Shown one piece after another: positions 9,177-18,236 of a DNA stretch of 64,000 nucleotides (position 1 is the first letter of the stretch; each line of letters begins with the position of its first letter). The stretch is from assembly GCA_963745175.1 (NCBI GenBank), contig CAVUWK010000002.1, positions 62,001-126,000 of the forward strand, given 5' to 3'. The notes below the pieces were generated by a model, which was not told where the DNA came from, searched no databases, and was given only the letters and a program-made list of their open reading frames with translations. Origin of the DNA: Bog-473 sp963745175 (GTDB lineage: Bacteria; Actinomycetota; Acidimicrobiia; Acidimicrobiales; RAAP-2). Both the position numbers and the translations under genes were made by a program.

Positions 9177-9428
9177 GTGCTGCCCTGGCTGATCACGACG
9201 TCCGGGTGGCCGGCGCTGACGGCCCGCCTCGCCGGAGCGATGGCGCGCGTCGCCGTCGACCCAGTCACCGTGGCGAGCGCGGCCACAGGTGTCCTCGTCC
9301 TCGGGCTCGCACTGCGGTGGCGCGGTCGAGGGACGGCTGGCCGGGGCTCAGGCCCCGGTCACCGTCCCGTCCCCTCCGCGGCGTCGCCCTCCGGCTCGTA
9401 CGTCAGCGAGAGCGAGTTGACGCAGTAG
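9177..9428 (+). CDS. Hypothetical small protein (uncertain)
   Basis: GTG at 9177 starts directly after the ssb stop. The 83 residues include one hydrophobic stretch (VTVASAATGVLVLGLALRW) followed by a basic, low-complexity tail. The last 70 nt overlap the convergent msrB gene, so the true end may lie earlier. No family recognised. Confidence 0.3.
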   Translation: MLPWLITTSGWPALTARLAGAMARVAVDPVTVASAATGVLVLGLALRWRGRGTAGRGSGPGHRPVPSAASPSGSYVSESELTQ

Positions 9429-9811
9429 CGCTGCCCGGTGTCGGTGGGCCCGTCGGGGAAGACGTGCCCGAGGTGGCCGCCGCACCGGGCACACAGGATC
9501 TCCGTGCGCGCCATGCCGAAGCTGCGCTCGCGGCGCTCGATCACGGTGCCGGCGGCAACCGCCCGGTCGAAGCTGGGCCAGCCCGTCCCGGATTCGAACT
9601 TGGCGTCGGTGTCGAAGAGCGCGGCGTCGCAGCCGGCGCAGCGGAACACGCCCTGGCCGTCGACATGCAACAGCTCACCCGACCAGGGCGGTTCGGTGCC
9701 GGCGCGCCGCAGCACGGCATAGCGATCAGCCGGGAGCAGGTCCTTCCACTCCCGATCCGTCTTGGTGACTTCGTATGCGATCTCCTGGGGGGCGCGCTTG
9801 CGGGTGAACAT
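9359..9811 (-). CDS. msrB: Peptide-methionine (R)-S-oxide reductase MsrB
   Basis: Repairs R-methionine sulfoxide in proteins. Zinc-binding CxxC pairs are seen (CAGC and CARC), with GTGWPSFDRAV, the GGHLGHVFPDG motif and the catalytic Cys in RYCVNSLSL. The ATG at 9811 (MFTRKRAP) is chosen because a GAGAGAGAGG ribosome site precedes it; the longer TTG start at 9841 is less likely. About 150 residues, the normal size. Confidence 0.95.
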   Translation of the reverse strand: MFTRKRAPQEIAYEVTKTDREWKDLLPADRYAVLRRAGTEPPWSGELLHVDGQGVFRCAGCDAALFDTDAKFESGTGWPSFDRAVAAGTVIERRERSFGMARTEILCARCGGHLGHVFPDGPTDTGQRYCVNSLSLTYEPEGDAAEGTGR

Positions 9812-9852
9812 GTCGAACCTCTCTCTCTCCACCAGGTACAACCGGCCCGTCC

Positions 9853-11053
9853 TCAGAGGTATTTCGCCGGCGCGCCGATGGCGGCGTAGGTCGCCTCGAT
9901 GATCCCCGACGACCGGGGGTCGACCACGACGCCCTCCGCCATCTTGTTCATCACGTAGCCGACGGCCAGCCCGTTCTCGGGGTCGGCGAAGCCGTAGGAG
10001 CCGCCGGCCCCGCCGTGGCCGAAGGACCCTTGGCCGCCCCAGGTGGCGGCCGGGCTGGCCCGCCAGAAACCCAGTCCGATCTTCTGCTTGAGCGGGAACC
10101 CGACGGATCCGAAGACCCGGTCCGAGCCGTTGGTCAGGACGGTACGGGCCTCGTCCATCTGCTCCTTGGTGAGCAGGGGTTCGGGCGGCCCCCCTTCGAC
10201 GACGCCCACGAGCCCGGCGTAGAACCGCGACAGCGAGGTGGCGTTGGTGATGCCGTTGCCCCCGGGACCTCGGCGGCGTGCCAGGCGGGGCGGTTCATCC
10301 AGACCCGGTCCCGGAACGCACCGCCCATGTTGAGCGCGCGGGCGAGCAAGGTGGATGCGTAGCCCTCTCCTCCCTGGGCGGGCCCACCGATCGGCGCCGC
10401 CACGACGGGGGAGACCCGGGGCTCGAGCCGGCGGGGAGCCCGATGAAGAACTCCAGGCCGAGCGGTCCCGCCACCTCCTCGGCGAAGTACGTCCCGAGGG
10501 AGCGGCCGCTGATGCGCCGCACCACCTCGCCGACCAGATACCCGTAGGTCAGCGCGTGGTAGCCGTGGGCCGTCCCCGGCTCCCAGAAGGGCGCCTGCGC
10601 GGCCAGCGCGTCGATGACCGGGTCCCAGGCCTGCACCTCTTCGGGCGTCAGGACGCGGTCGATGGCGGGCAGTCCAGCCTGGTGCGAGAGCAGCCAGCGC
10701 ACGGGCAACGTCTCCTTGCCGGCTTGGGCGAACTCGGGCCAGTAGTCAGCGACCGGCGCGTCGAGGTCGAGCAGTCCGCGCTGGGCCAGCAGGTTGGCGC
10801 AGGCCGCCGTGGCGCCCTTCGTCGAGGAGAACACGAGCTGCAGCGCGTCGGGACCGTAGGGCAGGTTTCCGTCGCGGTCGAACGAGCCGCCGCACAGGTC
10901 GACGACCTTGCGCCCCTCGACGTGGACGCAGAGCGCGGCGCCCACCTCGTGCCCCGCCGCGAAGTTGGCCGCGAACGCGGCGCGGACCCCTTCGAACCCG
11001 GGCTCGACGAGCCCGGTTACAACGGTGCCGTCAGCGTTGTCGGCGACGCTCAC
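9853..11053 (-). CDS. Serine hydrolase, beta-lactamase/class C-like (two frameshifts)
   Basis: Family VIII esterase or class C beta-lactamase fold. The catalytic SxxK is in FSSTKGATAA and the Tyr motif is probably GYHALTYGYLVGEV. The C-terminal HGGAGGSYGFADPENGLAVG matches the KTG/HxG-like motif. No signal peptide, so probably a cytoplasmic esterase rather than an antibiotic-resistance enzyme. The frame breaks near 10428 and near 10260, each explained by one missing base (the second in a G run), with conserved sequence continuing each time. The GTG at 11053 lies 3 nt after the amidohydrolase stop, so the two form an operon. Confidence 0.8.
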
Positions 11054-11056
11054 CGG

Positions 11057-12263
11057 TCATGCCGCCAGCGCGGCGGCGGCGCTGCCCATGAGGAAGAGGA
11101 AGTTGTCGGCGTAGAACTGCTGGCGCACGTCGGCGCCGGCGTCGCCCAGCGAAGCCTCGAAGCGCTCCAGCGGCTTGCGCCCTCCCTCTACGTGCGGGTA
11201 GTCGGACGAGAACAGCACGAGGTCGGCGCCGGCCTGCTCGACGATCCATCCGACGTCCTCGGTGGGATAGGGCGTAAACCGGCACTGGCGGTGCACGTAC
11301 TCGCTCGGTCGCAGCGACAGCGCCTGCAGGCGCTCCTCGTGGCGGTGGAACGCCTCGAAGGCGGACTCCATCTGACGCAGCCACGACGGCACCCAGATGG
11401 CGCCCTGCTCGATGACCCCGATGTGCAGGTCCGGGAAGGCCTCGAGCACCCCGTCGAAGATCAGGGTGGCCAAGCGTCTGGGCCGGCGGGACCGGGATGC
11501 CCATGTAGTCCACCGAGCGGAAGTTCTCCTCGCCGCCGTGGAAGTCGGGCGGGACGGGCTTGCCGTTGACGAAGTAGTTGGGGTCGATGAGGGTGCCCGT
11601 GCCCCCGACGTGGAAGACGACGGGGATGCCGGCCTCCTCGGCCTGGGCCCACACGCCGAACAGGTCGGTGTGGCTGGGCGAGTACCGCGGCGGGCAGCCC
11701 GACGCGACCAGCAGCGCCGCCGCGCCCTGCGCGAGGGCGTCGCGGGTGGCGGCCACCGCGCGGTCAGCGTCGACCAGCGGGACGTAGAGGGAGGGCAGCA
11801 GGCGCGGGTCGACCGAGCAGAACTCGAGCATGCCCCGGTTGTGGGCGCGGGCGGCGGCGTAGGCGAGGTCGGCGTCGGCGTGCTCCATGTCGTGCAGGCG
11901 CCCGTTGTGGAACGTGTTGAAGACGAGCTGGCTCGAGAAGCCGAGGAGATCGAGGGCGCGGGAGCGGTCCTCGGGGATGAAGGACCCCGTGGCGGCGAAG
12001 TTCTTGCGCGCCATGATCTCGGCCTCCTCGTCGGCCCGGTACTCGGGCGAGGCGTGCCGGGCCCGCAGCGCCTCGAAAGAGGCCAGGAGGTCGCGTTGCT
12101 GGTCGGCCGGGTCGCCGGTCTGGCGCAGCTCGTTCCCGCCGGGGTAGCGCAGCACGGGCAGCCGGTCCCGGTAGGCGGCCTCGGCGTGGTCGCGCAGCCA
12201 GGTCGGCGTCTCCATGATGTGGGCGTCGGCGTCATGGACGATCCGACCCTGCGAGTAGGGCAT
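11057..12263 (-). CDS. Amidohydrolase family 2 protein (ACMSD/decarboxylase-like), one frameshift
   Basis: TIM-barrel metal-dependent hydrolase or decarboxylase. The N-terminal metal motif region reads HDADAHIMETPTWLRDH; the C-terminal part has HIGVIEQGAIWVPSWL and the catalytic/metal region LVLFSSDYPHVEGG. Related proteins act in aromatic or nicotinate-type breakdown, but the substrate is unknown. ATG 12263 follows GGGGCGGG. A +1 break near 11473 (one extra T) splits the gene: PPAQTL continues as ATLIFDGVLEAFPDL. It diverges from the acyl-CoA dehydrogenase across a 124-bp gap with an operator-like repeat. Confidence 0.82.
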
Positions 12264-12335
12264 GTCGTCCCGCCCCAGTATTCCAGGGTCGGGCGCGGTG
12301 CCCCGCCCGGCGAGGTTCGCTGCCTGGGGCCCGCC

Positions 12336-12356
12336 GATCTGACGACCCGTCAGGTC
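12336..12356. promoter_or_regulatory. Operator-like inverted repeat between divergent genes
   Basis: CTGACG (12339-12344), ACC, CGTCAG (12348-12353), extendable to 9-bp arms with one mismatch. It lies between the amidohydrolase ATG (12263) and the acyl-CoA dehydrogenase -10 (12374-12379). Size and symmetry fit a TetR/GntR-type site; the regulator is not in the window. Confidence 0.4.
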
Positions 12357-12373
12357 GGGCGGCCCGCCTTGGC

Positions 12374-12379
12374 TACGCT
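12374..12379 (+). promoter_or_regulatory. -10 element TACGCT of the acyl-CoA dehydrogenase (leaderless)
   Basis: TACGCT matches TANNNT and ends 8 nt before the ATG at 12388, implying a leaderless mRNA. Confidence 0.5.
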
Positions 12380-12387
12380 CCCCGGCG

Positions 12388-13596
12388 ATGGATCTGCGCG
12401 ACCGCCCCGAGGACGTGGCGTTCCGCCAGGAGGTCCGGAGCTTCCTCACAGAGCACCTGGTGGGTGAGTTCGCCGAGCTCGGGGGCCGCGGCGGCTCGGG
12501 CGACGAGACCTTCGGCTTCGAGGTGCGGCGGCGCTGGGAGAAGGTGCTGGCCGCGGGCGGGTGGACCTGCCTCGGCTGGCCCGCCGAGCACGGCGGCCGC
12601 GGGGCGACCATGACCGAGCAGGTCATCTTCAACGAGGAGTACGCCCGGGCCGCGGCGCCGGGCCGGGTCAACGTCATGGGCGAGGGGCTGCTCGGCCCGA
12701 CGCTCATCCACTACGGAACACCCGAGCAGAAGGCCCGTTTCCTTCCGCCTATCCGTGAGGGCAACGAGCTCTGGTGCCAGGGCTATTCCGAGCCCGATGC
12801 CGGCAGCGACCTGGCCAACGTCAAGACCAGGGCCGAACGGGACGGCGACCAGTGGGTGGTCACGGGGCAGAAGGTGTGGACGTCGCTGGCCCACCAGGCG
12901 GACTGGTGCTTCGTGCGTGTGCCGGACGGACCCCGAGTCGGCGCGCCACAAGGGGCTGTCCTATCTGTTGGTGCCCATGGACCAGCCCGGCGTCGACGTG
13001 CGGCCGATCACCCAGTTGACCCGCACCAGCGAATTCAACGAGGTGTTCTTCGACGGCGCTCGCACCAGTGCCGACAACGTGGTGGGCGGGGTCGGGGACG
13101 GCTGGCGCGTCGCGTTGGCCACGCTGGCCTTCGAGCGCGGCGTGGCGCTCCTCGGGTTCCAGCTCGGCTTCCGGCGTGAGCTCGACCGGGTGGTGGCGCT
13201 GGCCGAGGAGAACGGCACGGCGCGCGACCCGGTGGTGCGCCAGCGCCTGGCCCAGGCGCATATCGAGCTGACGATCATGCGCTACAACACGCTGCGCAGC
13301 CTCGCCGGCGTCGACGGGCCCGTGGCCCCGCCCGAGGCCTCCATCGCCAAGCTGTACTGGGGGAGCTGGCACCGCCGGCTCGGCGAACTGGCCATGGCCA
13401 TCCTGGGGTCCGGCGGCGACCGTCCTGGACGGGGAGCCGCTCCCCGAGAACGGCGGCTACGGGCTGGGCGAGTTCCAGCGCTCCTTTCTCTTCGCCGCGT
13501 TCGGAGACCATTTACGGTGGGTCCAACCAGATTCAGCGCAACATCATCGGCGAGCGGGTGCTCGGCCTGCCGCCCGAGCCCAAAGGGGTGGCGTGA
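12388..13596 (+). CDS. Acyl-CoA dehydrogenase (FadE-like), three frameshifts
   Basis: FAD enzyme that oxidises an acyl-CoA to the 2-enoyl-CoA. The N-terminal helical domain begins at FRQEVRSFLTEHL; the FAD/substrate region is WCQGYSEPDAGSDLANVKTR and the C-terminal signature SETIYGGSNQIQRNIIGERV. Breaks near 12926, 13405 and 13497 are each a single extra base, restoring the expected sequence (for example VPDGPESARHKGLSYLLVPM across the first). The TGA at 13594-13596 overlaps the GTG of the next gene (GTGA). The substrate is unknown; the neighbours suggest fatty-acid, steroid-side-chain or aromatic acyl-CoA breakdown. Confidence 0.85.
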
Positions 13597-14427
13597 GCAC
13601 CAGCCTCGATGCGTCCTTCGACCCGCCGCCCCCCCGCCGCCCCCGGGCGGCCACGGGTTGCTGGAGGGCAAGGTCGTCGTCGTCACCGCGGCGGCGGGGA
13701 CCGGCATCGGCTCGGCGACGGCCCGGCGCTGCCTCGAAGAGGGTGCCTCGGTGGTGCTGTCCGACGCCCACGAGCGGCGCCTGGCCGAGACGGCCGAGCA
13801 GCTGGCGGGCGAGGCGGGCGAGGCGGGCGAGGCGGGCGGGTCGAGTCGCGTGCACGCGCTGGCCTGCGACGTGCGGGACGAGGCGCAGGTGGTCGCGCTC
13901 TACGACGGCGCGCTGGCGCGCTTCGGCCGCATCGACGTGGCGGTGCACAACGCCGGCCTCGGTGGCACGGTGCCGCTGGTGGAGATGACCGACGAGCAGT
14001 GGTCCACCGTGCTCGACATCACACTGACGGGGACCTTCCGCTGCACCCGGGCCGCGCTGACCCGGATGCTGCCGCGCCAGCGCGGGGGTCATCGTCAACA
14101 ACGCCTCGGTGCTCGGCTGGCGGGCCCAGGCCGGGCCAGGCGCACTACGCCGCGGCCAAGGCGGGCGTCATGGCACTCACCCGGTGCGCGGCGGCCGAGG
14201 CGGCGCCCGCCGGGGTGCGGGTCAACGCCGTGTCGCCCAGCCTGGCCGAGCACCCGTTCCTGAACCGGGCCATCCCCGACGAGGACCTCGCCGTGCTGCG
14301 CCGCCGCGAGCTGTTCGGGCGGGGCGCCGAGACGTGGGAGGTGGCCAACGTCATCGTGTTCCTGGCCAGCGACTACTCGTCCTACCTGTCCGGAGAGGTC
14401 ATCTCCGTGAGCAGCCAGCACCCGTGA
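13593..14427 (+). CDS. Short-chain dehydrogenase/reductase (SDR), three frameshifts
   Basis: NAD(P)-dependent Rossmann-fold oxidoreductase. The cofactor motif is VVVVTAAAGTGIGSATARRC (TGxxxGxG-like), followed by DVAVHNAGLGG (NAG motif), VIVNNASVLGWRAQAGQAHY with the catalytic Tyr in HYAAAKAG, and the C-terminal SSYLSGEVISV. A repeated GEAGEAGEAG insert sits near residue 75. Breaks: one missing base in the C-rich run near 13640, and single extra Gs near 14083 and 14137. The GTG at 13593 overlaps the acyl-CoA dehydrogenase stop. Likely acts on a hydroxyacyl-CoA intermediate, which is inference from context. Confidence 0.82.
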
Positions 14428-14500
14428 GCGGCTGCTGCGTGCATGCTGTGCTGCCCCCCGCGGGCAGGGGGCAGCGGGCTCATCGCCTGAACCCGCCGGA

Positions 14501-14546
14501 TGTTTTCCCAGACTATAAGCGGATCTGTTTACAGTCTGGGAAAACA
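14501..14546. promoter_or_regulatory. 46-bp palindrome with 14-bp perfect arms upstream of the acyl-CoA ligase
   Basis: TGTTTTCCCAGACT (14501-14514) and AGTCTGGGAAAACA (14533-14546) are perfect inverted repeats separated by 18 bp whose centre is itself partly symmetric (TATAAGCG / TGTTTACA). It lies in the 170-bp gap between the SDR and the ligase, 51 nt before the ligase GTG, and is clearly more AT-rich than its surroundings. TATAAG at 14514-14519 could serve as a -10. Best read as an operator (TetR/GntR-like) overlapping a promoter; a terminator is less likely, as no U-run follows. Confidence 0.6.
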
Positions 14547-14597
14547 CTGCCACCCTCATCGGCCGTCGCGCCACAGGCGGCCCGGGAGGACCGAGCC

Positions 14598-16298
14598 GTG
14601 AGCGGGACGGGGATCGGCGGCGCGCCCGCCGACCAGGAGGACCCGCGGGCCGACCTCATCTGGGGCACGGTGCCGCGGCTGGTGGACGACGCGGCGCTGC
14701 GGCACGGCAGCACGGAGGCGCTGGTCGACGGGGGCATGCGCCTGACCTACGCGCAGCTGGCCCCCGAGGTCGACCGCTACGCCCGCGGCTTCATGGCCGC
14801 CGGTGTCGGGGCCGGCGACCGGGTGGCCATGTGGGCGCCCAACTGCGCCGAGTGGATGCTCGCCGCGCTCGGGCTGCTGCGGGCCGGCGCGGTGCTCGTG
14901 CCGCTCAACACCCGGTTCAAGGGCGGTGAGGCGGCGTACATCGTCCGCGACGCCGGTGCGTCGACCCTCGTGACCGTGCGCGGCTTCCTGGGCGCCGACT
15001 ACCCGGCCATGCTGGCCGGCGAGGACACCGGCGACCTGGCGCGCATCGTCCTCCTGCGCGACGAGGAAGGCAGCCAAAGGTTCGGACACCGGTGCCGACG
15101 GGCGCCCCGTCACGAGCCTGGCCGCCTTCCTGGAGGCCGGCGACGCGGTCGATCCGGCGGACGTCCGCCGCCCGCGCCGCCGCGGTCGAGCCCGACGACG
15201 TCTCGGACCTCATCTTCACCTCGGGCACCACCGGCCATCCCAAGGGTGCGGCCGCGACCCACGCGCAGTCGTTGCGCACGTTCGGGACCTGGTCGTCGAT
15301 CGTCGGGCTCGGGGCCGGGCGACCGCTACCTCGTCGTGAACCCGTTCTTCCACACGTTCGGGTACAAGGCGGGGATCCTGGCCTGCCTCATGGCCGGCGC
15401 CACCGTCGTGCCCGAGCCGGTGTTCGACGCCGGCCGCCGTCATGGCGCGCATCGGCGCCGAGCGGATCAGCGTGCTGCCGGGACCGCCGACGCTCTACCA
15501 GACGCTGCTGGCCGATCCCCGGCGGGCCGAGCACGACCTGTCGTCGCTCCGGCTCGGGGTGACGGGCGCCGCCGTCGTGCCCGGTCGAGCTGGTGCAGGC
15601 GATGCGCGACGAGCTCGGCTTCGACACCGTCCTGACCGCCTACGGGCTCACCGAGTCGCTGCGGGACGGTCACCATGTGCCGTCGCAGCGATCCGCCCGA
15701 GATCGTCGCCGCGACGTCGGGACGGGCCATTCCCGGCCTGGAGGTGCGGGCCGTCGCCGGGGGCGCCGAGGTCGCGGCGGGCGAGCCCGGCGAGATCGTC
15801 GTGCGGGGCTACACCGTGATGTCGGGCTACTGGGGCAACGAGGCGGCGACGGCCGAGGCGATCGACGCCGAGGGCTGGCTGCACACCGGCGACATCGGTG
15901 TCATGGACGCCGCGGGCAACGTCACCATCACCGACCGGGTCAAGGACATGTACGTCGTGGGCGGCTTCAACGCCTACCCGGCCGAGATCGAGGCGATTCT
16001 GCGCGGCCACGAGGCCGTGGGCCAGGTGGCCGTCGTCGGCGTGCCGGACGAGCGGATGGGGGAGGTGGGCTGCGCCTACGTCGTGCCCGCGGCGGGCGCG
16101 GCCGCCGGTGCCGATACCCTCGAGCTCGGGCGGGCGATCCTCAGTTGGTCACGGGGGGCCATGGCCAACTACAAAGTTCCCCGCGGCGTCGTCCTGGTCG
16201 ACGCGCTGCCGGTGAACGCCAGCGGGAAGGTGCTCAAGCGCGAGCTGCGCCAGCGCCACGCGGACGGCGCGGACCGCGTGGTCACCAACGAGTCGTAG
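14598..16298 (+). CDS. AMP-dependent acyl-CoA synthetase/ligase (six frameshifts)
   Basis: ANL-family enzyme that activates a carboxylic acid to its CoA thioester via an acyl-adenylate. The P-loop-like motif is DLIFTSGTTGHPKGAAATHA, followed by NPFFHTFGYKAG, TVLTAYGLTES, EGWLHTGDIGVMDAAGNVTI and the C-terminal lysine motif LPVNASGKVLKRELR. The GTG at 14598 follows GGAGGA. Breaks lie near 15080, 15172, 15315, 15435, 15582 and 15666. All six are +1, each consistent with one extra base and intact protein sequence between them, which argues for sequence error. Size about 560 residues as expected. Confidence 0.85.
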
Positions 16299-16317
16299 GA
16301 CACGAGAGGAGCACACA

Positions 16318-17428
16318 ATGCGAGGCATCGTCTACACCGGAGAGGGGGTCGAGGTCACCGACGAGCTCGAGGTGCGGGGTCCCGGGCCCAACGAGGTGCA
16401 GGTGCGCATGCAGGCGGCCGGCGTGTGCCACTCCGACCTGTCGGTGATCGACGGGACGATCCCCTTCCCGGCGCCGGCGGTGCTCGGCCACGAGGGCGCC
16501 GGCATCGTGGAGGCCGTCGGCGACGCCGTGCGGTCCGTGAAGCCGGGCGACCACGTGGTGATCGCCACCCTGGCCAGCTGCGGCGCGTGCCGCGCCTGCA
16601 GCACCGGCCACCCGACCTGGTGCAAGAGCTCGCTCGGGAACATCTCGACGCCGTTCACCTTCAAGGGGGAGCCGGCGTCGAACTTCGCCGCCGCCTCGGT
16701 CTTCTCCGAGGTCACCGATCGTCAGCGAGGTGCAGGCCGTGCGCATCCCCAAGGACGTCCCGCTGTCGTCCGCCTGCCTGATCGGCTGCGGCGTGCTGAC
16801 CGGCGTCGGTGCCGTGCTGAACCGGGCCAAGGCGAAGCCGGGCGACACGGCGGCGGTCTTCGGCGTGGGCGGCGTGGGCCTCAACGTGATCCAGGGCTTG
16901 CGCATCGCCGGAGCCACCCGGATCGTGGCCGTCGACACCGTGGCCGCCAAGGAGAAGCTCGGCCGGCAGTTCGGCGCCACGCACTTCGTCGACGCCAGCG
17001 CGGGCGACGCCGCGGCGGCCGTGCGCGAGCTCGTGCCGGCCGACCGGGAGTCGGCCGCCGGCGCGCTCTTCCCGCTCGGCGGGGTCACCTGGGCCTTCGA
17101 CTGCGTCGGCCACCCCGCCGTGCTGCGCAGCGCCCTCGACTGCCTCGACTGGGCCGGCAACGCCGTGGCCATCGGCATCCCGCCCCGGGGCACCGAGGTC
17201 GCGGTGGACGTCAACGCGCTGGCCTACGTGGACCGCGGGTTGCTGGGCTGCCGCTACGGCTCGGCCCGGCCGCACCACGACATCCCGCTCATGGTCGACC
17301 TCTACAAGTCCGGGCTGCTCATGCTCGACGAGCTGGTGTCGCTGACCCGCCCGCTCGACCGCTTCGGCGAGGTCGTCGACGAGATGCACGCCGGCCGCGT
17401 GGCGCGGGGCGTGCTGACTTTCGACTAG
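16318..17428 (+). CDS. Zinc-dependent alcohol dehydrogenase, NAD(P)-binding (one frameshift)
   Basis: Medium-chain dehydrogenase. Catalytic zinc ligand in AAGVCHSDLSVIDG, the GHEGAGIVEAVG motif, structural zinc cysteines CGACRACSTGHPTWC, and Rossmann motif VFGVGGVGLNVIQGLR. Closest in style to the class III/NDMA-dependent group of Actinobacteria. A single extra G near 16718 shifts the frame (FSEVT, then IVSEVQAVRIPKDV). ATG 16318 lies 19 nt after the ligase stop with GAGAGGAG upstream, so both probably belong to one operon. Substrate not deducible. Confidence 0.85.
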
Positions 17429-17469
17429 AAACAGGCCATGCCATCCAGTGCCGGCGCACGAGCGCGGTC

Positions 17470-18214
17470 GTGAAGGGCGTCATCCTCGCCGGGGGGACGG
17501 GCTCGCGCCTGTACCCCCTGACCCGGATCACGAACAAGCACCTGCTGCCGATCTACGACCGCCCGATGATCGCCTGGTCGATCGAGGCCGTGGTGTCGAG
17601 CGGCATCGACGAGATCATGCTCGTCACCGGCGGGACCCACGCCGGCGAGTTCCTGCGCCTGCTCGGCAACGGCCACGAGTACGGCATCGACCAGCTCTCC
17701 TACGCCTACCAGGAGAAGGCGGGCGGCATCGCCGAGGCGCTCGGGCTGGCGGCGCACTTCGCCGAGGGCGGGCCGGTGCTCGTCATGCTGGCCGACAACA
17801 TCGTCGAGCGCTCCATCCGGCCCATGGTCGACGCCTTCCGCGCCGATCCGGTCGGCGCGCGCATCCTGCTGTCCAAGGTGGCCGAGCCCGAGCACCTGCG
17901 CCACCTCGGCGTGCCGGTCTTCGGCGAGGACGGCCGGGTGAGCCCACATCGAGGAGAAGCCCGAGCACCCGGCCTCCGACTACTGCGTGACCGGCATCTA
18001 CTGCTACGAGGCCGGCGTGTTCGACATCATCGGCGATCTCGTTCCCTCGGGCCGCGGCGAGCTCGAGATCACCGACGTCAACAACCACTACGTCGGGAAG
18101 GGCCAGATGGCGCACGACGTCCAGGAGGGCTTCTGGGGCGACGCGGGCGAGTCGATCGAGGCGTACTACGCGGTCAACGACTTCGTGCGCCAGAACGGCG
18201 CCAACTCGGCGTAG
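17470..18214 (+). CDS. Glucose-1-phosphate thymidylyltransferase-like nucleotidyltransferase (one frameshift)
   Basis: RmlA/RfbA family. The nucleotide-binding start VKGVILAGGTGSRLYPLTRI is followed by TNKHLLPIYDRPMI and the metal/sugar region LVMLADNIVERS, with EITDVNNHYVGKGQ near the C-terminus. At about 247 residues it is shorter than RmlA (about 290), as in archaeal/actinobacterial short forms. One extra C near 17945 breaks the frame (GRVSHIEEKPEHPASDYCVT expected). The GTG at 17470 begins 41 nt after the dehydrogenase. It probably makes an NDP-sugar for a cell-surface glycan; no partner rml genes are in the window. Confidence 0.85.
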
Positions 18215-18220
18215 GCCTGC

Positions 18221-18236
18221 CGGTCCGGCGGGACCG
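18221..18236. terminator. Hairpin between convergent rmlA-like gene and dxs
   Basis: CGGTCC (18221-18226), loop GGCG, GGACCG (18231-18236): perfect 6-bp stem exactly filling the 22-nt space between the two stop codons. No U-run; it could serve both directions. Confidence 0.45.

Noticed and set aside
10295..17428. Pseudogene cluster (decaying catabolic genes)
   Set aside because: Breaks are all single-base, mostly +1, with no internal stops or loss of conserved residues; sequence error is the simpler explanation, though not proven.
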